A stretch of 64,000 bases of DNA from Toxoplasma gondii ME49 (taxonomy: Eukaryota > Apicomplexa > Conoidasida > Eucoccidiorida > Sarcocystidae). Of the stretch, positions 1-10,689 are shown piece after piece (the first letter of the stretch is position 1; each line of letters begins with the position of its first letter). Made by a program: the position numbers and the translations under genes. The stretch spans positions 5,325,170-5,389,169 of the forward strand of contig NC_031480.1 of NCBI RefSeq assembly GCF_000006565.2. Reading direction: 5' to 3'. A model generated the notes under the pieces. The model was not told where the DNA came from. It did not search any database and was given only the letters and a program-made list of their open reading frames with translations.

Positions 1-33
1 TGTGGAGATTCGGAAACCTTAAACTCTTCTGCA

Positions 34-741
34 CTAAAGGAGAAACGTTAGTTTGATTGTGCTTCTGTCTTTCCTGAGAGAGCCTACTGGTCGTTCCTCC
101 TCTGATCTGGAGCCAAAAACCTTTGATAACGCTAGGCTGTCTCCAAACGAACGGTGGTAGCCGAGCGTGGCTTCTGGCGGCGATGTATCATGGTCTTCAG
201 TGTTGCCGCTCTGCTCTCTCCGGAAACTTCCACCGTTGCTTCCATCGAACGACTCGCCAAACAAAATCGAGTCTGAGAGTTTACAAAAACCAAACTCGTC
301 CGTGGGTTTAACAGGACGACCGTGATAGGCGGCGGCTTGTTTTATCTCTGCCTCGTTTGTCCCACTTCGTGTATTTTTGCTTGAGCCGTGAAGGTTCATT
401 TCTGGCTCGGTCTCTCCAAGGGTCTGCTCAGGGACTCTTTGAGGCGAGGTTTCCCGCGGCTCTTCTTCTGGCAAAGTCTCGTACTTTTCTTTTCTTCTTG
501 AAAAAAAGTTCGCTTTTGGAGTCAGAGTCCCGTTGCCGGTGGCACCGTTTCCCCGCTTTCCGTGACGCGCACGACGGTCATGCCTCGAGTTTCTCTCCAG
601 GACATCTTGCCCAACGGGTTCGTCCTGCTTCTCTGCCTTGTGTGCTTTCTGTGCATGGTTATGGACGTGACGCCTGCGGAAATGAAACTGAGGAGAACTG
701 TCTTCTGTCGATTCCTCTTTTTTCCCTTTTCTGAGTCCCAT
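34..741 (-). CDS. First exon of an unidentified basic, low-complexity protein (partial)
   Basis: The frame opens with ATG at 741 in a good context (GGCAATATGG) and stays open for 235 codons. The protein is rich in Arg, Lys, Glu, Ser and Gly, with no domain I recognise. The N-terminus reads MGLRKGKK: Gly at 2, a small residue at 6 and lysines after it fit an N-myristoylation signal followed by a basic patch. The frame stops at 34, but a GT donor-like site (GTAGGC on the minus strand, near 82-87, phase 0) suggests that the exon may end near 88 and the gene continue beyond the left edge. The open frame and start context are seen; the exon status is inferred. It could also be a complete short gene, or chance in a basic-codon-rich stretch. 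Confidence 0.5.
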   Translation of the reverse strand: MGLRKGKKEESTEDSSPQFHFRRRHVHNHAQKAHKAEKQDEPVGQDVLERNSRHDRRARHGKRGNGATGNGTLTPKANFFSRRKEKYETLPEEEPRETSPQRVPEQTLGETEPEMNLHGSSKNTRSGTNEAEIKQAAAYHGRPVKPTDEFGFCKLSDSILFGESFDGSNGGSFRREQSGNTEDHDTSPPEATLGYHRSFGDSLALSKVFGSRSEEERPVGSLRKDRSTIKLTFLL

Positions 742-3700
742 ATTGCCGGTTTGGACTAGAGCGGTGGGGGTGCTAGCGGATTCTTTGACAAAGTTGTAGG
801 GCTGGGAGTTGGGTGAGAAAAGTACACCGCGAACGACTCAGAAAAACAACCTCAGATGGAAGTTGTTGGACCCAGGATTAGAGCATCCAGATTCGCATTT
901 AAGCTTTTGTACATACGATTATTCATTATGCTAGACAAGAAACGTGGAATATGTTGTTTCGCCACCACAGAGACTGTTAAAATAAAATTCGTCGGCAAAA
1001 TGCTCTAGGGAATGAAGGAAGCTTAAAAAGCAATTGCGCTCTATTGCTTGAAACCTCGTCGGTTTAGAAAACTGCTAGATTCCGTTGAACATTTTATCCT
1101 TTGAGACCTGTGCTCCTGCTCGTCAGTCTGCTGAGGCGATGGACAGCTTGACCGACCACTCTCTCTCTCTAATGGAATTCTATTGACCTTTCGTGACTCT
1201 AGAAAGAAAGGGAGTTCAGCAGGCAATCTGCGATAAAGTGCAGTCCCCGTTTATGCGAAGGTTAATGCGGTAAAGGTGCTGTCGGCAGGAAACTGTTGTG
1301 GTGGAGAAAGACGAAACGACTGAAACCGAATTGGGGTTTGCGCACGCACTGCGAAGGAAAAGTCACCTCCCACAAGCACAGATGCAGAGCTTGTTTCACG
1401 CAGCAGGACGCCCCTGCTTCAGAAAAATCTAACATGTCAGCAGGCTGGTTGTGTTTTCTTTGAATTACAACAATGGATGATCTGCAACTTTGGTTAGGCG
1501 ACTTGATAACGCCGATCTGTGGACACACATCTTCATCGTCTCTTTGTTTCACTTCTGTCTCGAGTTACCCTCTCCGTCGTCTACGGGAATAACTGTTTTT
1601 CTGCTTGTTATTGGTGGATAGTATCCATGCTAAAAGACTGTGGGACTAACTAGACTGGTGCAGCTTTTCCCTCAAATACCATAGCACACTGCTTTTGAAC
1701 AAACGTAACACGAAATTATTTCGCCGTTCTGATTGGATGGTGGAAACTAGATCAAGCACTGAGCACGAGCAAGATCCTGAGCATTCACTGGTGACACAAA
1801 TTTCTCTCAGATCGTGAACCACAGATGTGTCGGAAGAACTACTCTGTATCGAACAAGGAAAAAGCCTCTTCTTTAGAAAGCATGGCCCGAAAGAAGAAAT
1901 ATTGCTCCTCACACGGAAGGCACAATGCCCTGCGTACAGCCGGCGGAGGTGCAGAAAGGCAAATTCCTTCCGTCTGAGATGACGCACCTTCCACTTGAAA
2001 GGTCACGTCTTTCGCTTTTGCTTTCCGGGTGCCATGCTGAGAGAGGGTAGCTAGACAACGAATGTAGTACATTTGGGAAGTATGCGTTAGGGGAGACCTC
2101 CACTAGATATACAGACACCAAGGGATGCGACACAGTACTCCGGTGGAGTGACAGGTGCTGGTTCCCCACCCTCGAAATATGTAACCAACGCGATCATCAC
2201 CATCGGTGTATCTTACCATCGCATGTGTATACATCAGTGTGAAGGCCCCGGAAGATGCAATTTATCCATTACTTCTTTTTGTGGAAGGCGCTGCATGGTG
2301 CGGACACATGTGGCAGCACACAGCAGCAGAATGGTGTAAGCCGTAATGTCGAGGTGCCGTGCAAGCTTGTCCACTCAACGACAGTGCTATTTGGCATCCA
2401 TCTTGCAGTACATACGTGCAAAGACATGAATTTGGTAGGCATGCGCATCCCGTCGGCCATGATAACGTTGACGATAACAGCAAAGCATCTTTTTATATCG
2501 TACCTGAAGGACAGTTTCTAGCATATCATGCATTATTGAAAGTAATTCCAGCCAGAGCGGTGGTTTGTTGACAATTATGTCACAAACGTGTCAATGAAAT
2601 ATCAATAACGATGAACCTCACTTGATTAACGTAACAGCCTAGAAGATTTACGCTGTATTTCGTTTAAACTTTACACTGGATACGATTTGATGTAAAGCCT
2701 TAGGATGATGCTCATTGATATCCACCAGAAGTATCTAAACCGCTCCTTTAAAATTTCGTCTATACACATGTGCCAGTGAATGTGTCCCACGCTCCGTCGA
2801 AATGGCATCGTCTGCATGTCAAAAATAAAAATTACCTTTGAGGTCCATGATGTACTACTGTTATGTGTCTTATTGACCCGATCTGCCATATGCCCGTTCC
2901 TTCTAGCGAAACAGCAAATCCGTCCTGTGCCTTTAACCGTCGGGCTTGCGGAAACAAAGTTTTACGCGTTGTACAGCTTGTGCTTGAAGAAGTTGTCCTC
3001 ACTTTTTGTGTGAACGCTTATTCTGATGAACACCTTCGTGGGGCGCCCATGTGGCTGTAGGTGTCTCGCGGTTGAGTTTTGCCGCACCGTACCCGGAAGC
3101 CGCTGGAACGAGTAAAATACAGAGGAAAACGCTTTTTTTCCGAAAAGGCATTTTTCAGATAGTGCGATTTTTGTGAGGATCATTTGCACACGCGATTCAC
3201 AGGGTACGCAGAATTGTCAGTTGCTTGGAGGGATTGAGATGCATGGCTTCGATGCATGCGCGAACAACTTGGAAATTCTCACGTGTTCGTCTTTTACCCG
3301 CAGGGAGCAGGCGGCATGCCGCTACGGTACAAGAACCTTGGAGTCAAATAGACTCTACGCCTGAAGGCAGCCGAAAAACGTCTCTACTTTCGAAAAAGTT
3401 TGTGTAGAAAAGCCACCAGGGAGGCAAGCGCGCCTTGCTCCCCTCATCAAAGAACGATGCTCGCCTAGGTTACGTGGGCTATTTCTCAGGGCCGGTCGTG
3501 TCTCATAACAACGTGCGCTTTTGTTTCAGAATCAGGGATTCAAAGCTGTAGCGCCACTCTTTAGATCGAACAAAAAAGTGAGGCCAATCTACAGCAAGTA
3601 TGTAGAGTGAAACGGGCAAAAACCGTCACCGTATATTTCGGGCCACGTAAACAACACATATTCACCACATCCTCAACACAGGCTTGAAACAACTTGTGTA

Positions 3701-4121
3701 TGCTACTCGCTGTTTGCAGCGCACGACGTTCGTTTGTGAATGACACGTTATTTTCAATGTTTGAACCCGATGAAAAGACAGTTTCTCTCATTCTTTTCGA
3801 TTCATGTAATCTCCCACCGGTCTGCTGATGATATGAAGGGAGTGAGTTGGCAGGCACACCTCCGGGATGTGTAACATATGCAAGAGGCGTATACCAGGCA
3901 CTGTGTTTGGCATAGCATGGTTGTTAGCATTGTCTTCCCCTATGACCATTTCGCAGCTAAAACGAAGACACAAGAAAGACATAGAAGCCCTACTGACAAT
4001 TTAGACCCTCACGTGACAAGTTGCACGATTGCTCTCGGCTTTGTCTCGCCACTGCAGGTTCCTCTTTCTTTTCAACTTTACATGGAACCAATACGCATCG
4101 TAAAAAGCAAGTGCAGGAACA
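742..4121. other. Intergenic region, no supported gene
   Basis: Only short open frames on both strands, none with protein-like composition and none joined by phase-compatible splice sites. It separates two divergent genes (minus at 741, plus at 4122), so both promoters presumably lie here. The stretch around 2540-2900 is AT-richer than its surroundings. No repeat or RNA gene was recognised. Confidence 0.6.
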
Positions 4122-7100
4122 ATGGATCCTCCGCCTTCTCCTTCAGAGTGTTCGCTCCCGTCGAGTCCGTTATTCCCACCTACTGTAAATGTTAGTTCTC
4201 CGGAGAATGCTAGTGATTCAGTGTCGCAAGACAAGCCGCCTACAAATCGATTATTTTCATCGAAATCATCGAAACAGGAGATAGCCTCGGTTGTTCATGA
4301 TTCGTCTCAGACAGTTATACAGACATCTCGTAGTCTCTCTACTACCAATCGGGTCAGCGTTCCGCTCGCTGTAGGCGGCGGTCAAGGCGATAGACCGGAA
4401 GCGCGTTTTCTTAAAAAGCGCCTGGTCATTCTACAACAGCAGAATTTAGCCAGGCGGAGACGAGAAGAGGAACGGCGTCGAGGAGTGGTCGCCGCCATTG
4501 AAAGAGATCGCAATGAGGCACTAGCCGAGAGACGGAACAGGTACCAAGCAGCAAAAATTCTCATGGAGAGAGGGTTCGCAGGGTCTCGATGCTCACAGGG
4601 TTTTTCGAGTTTTTCATACTCGGACACACATGTTTCCAAAAGCGGCACCCGGTTTTCTACCAGCAAAGCGAATCACTCTCCACGTCTCACGGAAAAGAGA
4701 AATCTTTGCTGCCTTCACGAGAATGAGACAGGAACAGCCGATCCTCCATCATATGAAAGGGAGACCACAACCTCTGGCAGGAGGGAGAACACTACATCAA
4801 AAGACGGAGCATCTCACGTGTGCTGTCCCTCGCAAAATGGCTCAAGATTGTTGCCACATCAAAGTGAAATGGAGACGGGTGATCTCCGCGCCAGCCCAAG
4901 GGAAGCTGAAAAAGCCGACAGAAGATTCGGAAACGGAAGGGGGTCTCCGCCATACCTGGAGTATGAGCAGACAAGAAAAAATTCAGGAGACAGAGCAGTG
5001 CCGTTCCTGCCATGCTCGTCTGTTTCTAAAGCAGATGACTTGTCTCAGGACAACGACCGATGTGGACACGCAATGTCTCTGCTTGAACTAGAACTAAACC
5101 CGCTTCGGCCGTCTGGCATTCTTCAGTTCCCTTCTCGTGTTGTGAACAAATACCCCAGAGAGAGTCACTCAGTTCATGCAAAAGAGAGTGTGACCTCTCA
5201 CCGCAGTTCACGAACACAGGAGAAAATCGTAGAGAGGCTACCCCCACTGAGGAGACCATGTCGTCAGAGATGTGAAGCAACCCTTTCTGCGGTAGACTGC
5301 ACCGTCATACAGGACGCAGAAAATTTTACAGAGTGTTTCTCCCCTTCAGAGAAGAGAGACGAAGAAACAGGAGGTAACAAAGGCGTGCCAGAAGAAATAG
5401 ATCGAAGAAGGGAGAAAGGAGTGCCTTCAAGAAGTAAACATGAGATTGCAGAGAAACCCTTCCAACATATCTGCCATCTGAACTCGAAGAACACGTTTAC
5501 CGCAGACGACAAGAACTGCGAAAGACAGCACCTGCAGGCGGAGATGGGCTTCATTGAACCGCTGCGAAAGGCCCGTTTGAGGAACAACAGACGCCAAAAA
5601 GATTGGGCGATATGCCATTCTTTTGATGAAGAGGAAAAGGCACACGTGAAAGACGGAGAGACACGCAAAACACCCAAAGCGCAAGAAAAAGGAAAGCTAC
5701 ATAACAGCCAAGTGAGCGAGGAGGACGGGATGACTTCTGTTCCAGATGATGTGTTTCATAGCACATGGTTGCTTCCAAATAGAAAGAGAGTCAAATACAA
5801 GTATGCATTTGTATGCAAGGACTGTGAGTGTCGCAGAGAAAAGCGGTGTCGAAAGAGAGAACCACCTGAGATTTCCTCGACCCCGCAGGATTCTCAGGTA
5901 CGAGAACATTTTACGATTTCCAGCCCATTGTGCAATACATCGAAAGTATTCTGGCAAGACCCGAAGAACAGTGAATGCAGGGATGGTGATGGCGACAGAC
6001 TCTGTCGCAGTCAGGAAGAGGGGCACGTTTCAGAAGCAAATCCTAGTGGCGTGGCGCGGGCAACTACGGGGAGAATGCATTGCTCGCGAGAAGCGCAGTC
6101 GCTCAAAATAAGGCACGAATCCCCAACTAGCAACATCAGTTCTGAAACACCACGTCCGCTTCATTGTTTGAGTGACAGACATCGCCCTGTTTCTCGCTCC
6201 GCAACTAACGATGAAGACAGACACAGGGAGGAAACTGTACCCTCTGGTTGCCAGATTGATAACGGTTCAGACAACTGTGAGGCATCTCTCCATCGCGAAG
6301 CTATCGTCAGAAGAAAGGAAAGAGATTTCCCTGACACATCAGCAGTAACCGTTGCGGATAGGCGATTGAAAACCCTCATCGAACATCAGCTGACGAGATG
6401 CACATTCCCCTGTGTTTCTCCTCACATGCGAAGTCTGGAGCAAAACGAAGCAACTGGAGGAGTGGGAAATACTGAGTCGGAAAACAGATGGAATAACATG
6501 AATGACCATCATATTGCTAGAAACAAGTTTGGACGTCCGACGCCTTCACCAGGATCTGCTCTTCCGCGTCACACGGCGACAGACATTCCTCGTCTCTGGG
6601 TCAGGCCTTCGTCCTGTAGTTGCTTTTCGAAAACAAAAAGTCCTCTGTTCGATGAGCACAATCACACTGCAATTACCAGGCGTTCTATATCCTCTCGACG
6701 ATCCATTGAGAAAGTACCATGTTTGTCTGCAACAACTGAGAGAAGGCAGCCTTTCCCTGTCGAGGGCCAGCTTCGTTCTCTACCTAGTTCCACGCTTCCG
6801 TGTACGCGGGAAATTGACGTCTCTAAATCTTGGGCTTCCTCTCGTCCCCCTACCTGCGCTTCGTCGACCAATTCAGTAATGCACTATAACGAACGATTTC
6901 GTGATTCTCAATACCCGAAAAACCGCGTGTTTACTACACCCGTAGCAATAAAAACAAGGGGTGAGTATCCTTCTCCAAGAAAAGTCATTCCGCTAACTCC
7001 AACCCTTTCGAGGCACGAGCAATCAGGGGCACGAAGAAAAGAATCAAAGAACCCCTCGAAATTGGAAAAAAGAACGGACAGATGTTTACATCAAATATCG

Positions 7101-8606
7101 ACATCATCTTTATCCATTTCATCTGGGAAAGCAATATGCCCGCAGCAACAGGCAAAGAAGACATCTCACGTTTCCGCTGTGGCCAGCATTTCTCGATCTA
7201 CCTCTCCTTCGTTCTCTTCCTATTCCGCTTCTGCTTCCGCCTTATCGTTCTCTTGTAGATGTTCTGGCAATTTCTGTCGTGTATTCAAAGGCAAGGCAGA
7301 CAGTACGAAGAAGGGCCAGAGCGAATTCGCCAGGGGAAAACACAGGACATCGTGCGCTCGAAAGGACGAGACAGGCAAAGATGCTGACGGTGCTTCGTAC
7401 GCAGGAGGCTACGGACGGCGTACAGTCATGGGCACAGGAACTACCGCCGAGAAAGGATGCTTCGAATGCAGCAGGCGGCTGCAGATTCTCCTGGCGTCAC
7501 ACAGTCCACAGCGTTCACAGTGGCCTTTGCGGAAACAAACAACCGAGGGTGATCATCGTCGGATGTGCAGTTCTTGCCAAAATACCACTGTCGGCATGCC
7601 TTCGCCTGGTCCCTGCGCCTCATTGCCACGCGATTCTCTTTCGTCCTGTGCATCTGGTTGCTTTCGTTGTTGTCATTCGCCTCCAGAACAACAAGCCTGC
7701 GACAGCCGTCGGTATCCACCACGACCAACACAAGATAGAAATTCATGTTCCTGTACTCCTCTTCAAGTTGCCACTCGCGCGGCTTTTATGAGGAGAGCCA
7801 AGGCACTGGAAGAGGCAGAGAAGAAAGTGGAAGAGCGACTGCTCGTCCTCGATGTCAATGAAATGGCCCTTGCAAAACAACACGAACGGCGGTGGCAGGT
7901 CCACCAAGAAGCGCTGAGGATTCTTCTCGAGGGACGACGTCGTTCCAAGCTCCAATGTACTGCTCCGGCCCAATCCGAAACTCAGCAAGACGAGGAATAT
8001 ACCCGGGGAAAGACAGAAACGTGTGCAACAGTCAAGGATGGTCCCGAGCCTCAAACGGTTGTACAGTCTCGCCTGCGTATTCCACGTCGGAAAACAGAAC
8101 GAAATCACGAAACACAAATGCACGACAACCCGCGCGTATACTCTGCACCAGTGGGGATGAAGGCAGCTTCACCACAAAAGGTGGGAAACGAGCAGACAGA
8201 AGGACTTGCCGGAGCGGAGAACCTGGCGGGAGAAGTAGCATCCCTTTTAGGGGACAACTTCTGCTCTGCAGTGTATGAGACGGCGGACGATCGACGATCA
8301 CAGGGTACAAGGAGCACCGCGCCTATAAGATGCTCGACAGAAAACGTGCTACTTCACGATACTCCAGAACAACGTCAGAAACATTCAGCAACACACAAAG
8401 GCAGTTTAAAACCTTCAAATGGTAGAGTAAGCCTCACCCAGGTTCTGTTGGGCGCACAACAGCAAGAAAACCGTGCGTCTGGAAAGAGAGAAATACCAGA
8501 ACCAGCTGCAGAAGCACGATCACAGAAAATAATTCTTCGTTCTTCTCCCCAGCCAACAGGATCGAGAATGAAACAACTGTACATGCGTCCTCGCCTGGTG
8601 GACTAA
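4122..8606 (+). CDS. Single-exon 1494-residue low-complexity/coiled-coil protein, function unknown
   Basis: One uninterrupted frame of 1494 codons starting at GGAACAATGG, a good coccidian start context. The N-terminal 40 residues are Pro/Ser-rich. Residues about 92-150 form a strongly charged Arg/Glu helix, likely coiled coil, and a similar charged helix returns at about 1220-1280. Between them the chain is Ser/Arg/Glu-rich and probably disordered. A short Cys/Lys/Arg cluster (CKDCECRREKRC) sits near residue 565. A Ser-rich run covers about 1020-1045, followed by an unusually Cys-rich stretch at about 1045-1215 without regular zinc-finger spacing. No signal peptide or membrane segment is visible. 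The length and codon-like composition make it clearly coding, but I recognise no family. A scaffold or cytoskeletal role is a guess from the coiled coils only. Confidence 0.82.
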   Translation: MDPPPSPSECSLPSSPLFPPTVNVSSPENASDSVSQDKPPTNRLFSSKSSKQEIASVVHDSSQTVIQTSRSLSTTNRVSVPLAVGGGQGDRPEARFLKKRLVILQQQNLARRRREEERRRGVVAAIERDRNEALAERRNRYQAAKILMERGFAGSRCSQGFSSFSYSDTHVSKSGTRFSTSKANHSPRLTEKRNLCCLHENETGTADPPSYERETTTSGRRENTTSKDGASHVCCPSQNGSRLLPHQSEMETGDLRASPREAEKADRRFGNGRGSPPYLEYEQTRKNSGDRAVPFLPCSSVSKADDLSQDNDRCGHAMSLLELELNPLRPSGILQFPSRVVNKYPRESHSVHAKESVTSHRSSRTQEKIVERLPPLRRPCRQRCEATLSAVDCTVIQDAENFTECFSPSEKRDEETGGNKGVPEEIDRRREKGVPSRSKHEIAEKPFQHICHLNSKNTFTADDKNCERQHLQAEMGFIEPLRKARLRNNRRQKDWAICHSFDEEEKAHVKDGETRKTPKAQEKGKLHNSQVSEEDGMTSVPDDVFHSTWLLPNRKRVKYKYAFVCKDCECRREKRCRKREPPEISSTPQDSQVREHFTISSPLCNTSKVFWQDPKNSECRDGDGDRLCRSQEEGHVSEANPSGVARATTGRMHCSREAQSLKIRHESPTSNISSETPRPLHCLSDRHRPVSRSATNDEDRHREETVPSGCQIDNGSDNCEASLHREAIVRRKERDFPDTSAVTVADRRLKTLIEHQLTRCTFPCVSPHMRSLEQNEATGGVGNTESENRWNNMNDHHIARNKFGRPTPSPGSALPRHTATDIPRLWVRPSSCSCFSKTKSPLFDEHNHTAITRRSISSRRSIEKVPCLSATTERRQPFPVEGQLRSLPSSTLPCTREIDVSKSWASSRPPTCASSTNSVMHYNERFRDSQYPKNRVFTTPVAIKTRGEYPSPRKVIPLTPTLSRHEQSGARRKESKNPSKLEKRTDRCLHQISTSSLSISSGKAICPQQQAKKTSHVSAVASISRSTSPSFSSYSASASALSFSCRCSGNFCRVFKGKADSTKKGQSEFARGKHRTSCARKDETGKDADGASYAGGYGRRTVMGTGTTAEKGCFECSRRLQILLASHSPQRSQWPLRKQTTEGDHRRMCSSCQNTTVGMPSPGPCASLPRDSLSSCASGCFRCCHSPPEQQACDSRRYPPRPTQDRNSCSCTPLQVATRAAFMRRAKALEEAEKKVEERLLVLDVNEMALAKQHERRWQVHQEALRILLEGRRRSKLQCTAPAQSETQQDEEYTRGKTETCATVKDGPEPQTVVQSRLRIPRRKTERNHETQMHDNPRVYSAPVGMKAASPQKVGNEQTEGLAGAENLAGEVASLLGDNFCSAVYETADDRRSQGTRSTAPIRCSTENVLLHDTPEQRQKHSATHKGSLKPSNGRVSLTQVLLGAQQQENRASGKREIPEPAAEARSQKIILRSSPQPTGSRMKQLYMRPRLVD

Positions 8607-10689
8607 GCCAAAGATGTTTCGAAGAGAAACTCATTCTGGAGTGGGAATCTGTGTTTTAAATGCGTACGGTCTACTAGGTGAAAATGTTCTGTTTCTAGAT
8701 AAGAGTGTGTTCGCGACTGTGAGGTCAATGCGCAAGGTGTTGACGGCGAAAGAGAGTTGATGGTGGAGAATTTCCTCAAAAATCGGTTCTGTCCAGTACG
8801 GGGATAGAATACATTGTTTCAAGATACACATATAAACTGTACATAGACGTGTGCGTATCTCCTGCAAGCCACAGCAATAGCGTTTGAAGCTGGCAGATGG
8901 TGCAGACGTAACCGGGTAAAACTGATAACCGGGGAACCCCTCAGCTTCTTTGATTGTTCCTCGATCAACAGGAGTGATATTTATTTTCCCATTGTTTTAA
9001 CTGGCTATCCTACTGCGGCGCATTTGAACAGAAGAGAAGTGCAGGATGCATACTGTTTGATTATACTCAGATGCGCGTCAACGATAGAACTTCAGCACCG
9101 TGATGGGGGTCCCCGGCTTTGCTTTGCTCTGACTGCTGCCATATCCGTCGATACTGGTACTGGGTGCTGCATCGTAACAGCAAGGCGGTAAATACTAACC
9201 GCCTGAACACAGTATATTACGTCGCGTTTAGCTGCAAACTACACAGAAAAGAGATGCAAAATGAGTGTTCCACAAGATACAACGCACACAGGAAACGTTT
9301 GTCAGCACTGCAGTCCCGTTGAAAAAAGGACGCATCCAAAGACAGACACAGGGGGTTCATCGCCATTGAGACAGGCAAACACGGTTTCGCTTATGAACAG
9401 AAGATGAACGAAACGTCTCACTTGTGAGAATGGAAGCACAAGGCACGCGGACCTCTGTCCACTCAATTCCCGCGTTCCCACATCACGGTACTGCCGCTTT
9501 CTCCACCCTATTTCTAGCACTTTACTTATACAGACAATAAGCTAGCTTCTGCAGCAATCGCTGCATCATGACACAGGATTCGTACAGAATGGACAAGAGG
9601 GAGGGGCATCTTACCGCCAGTTTACTGAGCGCCGAAGCAGGTGCAGAGGCACGCGTATCCGTTGTCGTTGTCCAGCTCTGTTTCGGTACTCATCCATTGG
9701 CAGATCTTCTGGATTCGCAAAGGCACGCTGGGTTCCAAATTGCCTGAATCTTGGGCAACCTAAAAACTGGCTACAAAGACCACATAAGAGACCTTTTTAA
9801 CGAGACTTATGCGCTGCACAATGATATCCGGCGTGACGTCGGCATTTGACGAGTCAGGTATATTCCCATTTTTTTCGTCACCGCCGGAAACACTGGCACA
9901 ACGAGCATCGAGAAACAAACCCGTGATCCCGTGACAGATGAGGGGTCCTGTGCGCAGGCTCTGGGAGAGATTACAGGCGGCAGGAATCCACCTCGGACAT
10001 GTCGGACCGTGACAGACATGCTCCAAGAAGCAAGGGAAGTCTGCGACGGCTATTTCCACAACACCACGCCGAGCTCCCATTTGCCCGTATCAAATGTGCT
10101 TTTGAGAATGCAGAAAATATGACAGAAAATATCGGGAAGCCGGCGATGGTGGCATATAATACTGTATTGAACATCGTATGGACACACACGCCCATCGTAC
10201 TTGCGAGCAGGACCACGGAGCTCCCACGGGGGGCAAGGAGCGTAAGGTGGTCGCCATCGGTTGCAAACTGAGCGCACAACGCTTCTACTAATGGTGATAT
10301 GGGCATACGAAGACCGTCTCGTCTGGACAGTGTCACTCGCTAGTAATGTTAATGGCGGTCACGGCATGGAGGGAAGCAACATGCGGCTGTTGGTGACGCA
10401 TCCCGTAGCGGGATAACCCTGCTGCGCGACTATCCGTTGAGGGGCGGGAACTCCCGCTGTTTCTGTGTGGAGTGGGCGCGGTTGACCGTCATGCGACATC
10501 AAATGAGCATGAAAGGGACGTACTGCTATGTCCGACTGGAGACCAGTAAGGGATCCTTGTTAGAAGGCGATGGTGGTACGAAGATGGTGCACAAGGGCGG
10601 AAATTCACATCTCCGTTTCTGAGCTCTGCCGCCACGAAGCACCTATTAAATGTTACCTCAGTGATTCTGCCCCTATAAGCTACAATTTC
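8607..10689. other. Intergenic region with one weak hydrophobic frame
   Basis: No supported gene. The only frame worth noting is on the minus strand, 10336 to 9971 (121 codons). It contains a hydrophobic stretch that could be a signal or membrane segment and lies just outside the duplicated block. I could not join it to other exons, so it is not called. The 3' flank of the single-exon gene is otherwise featureless. Confidence 0.5.
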
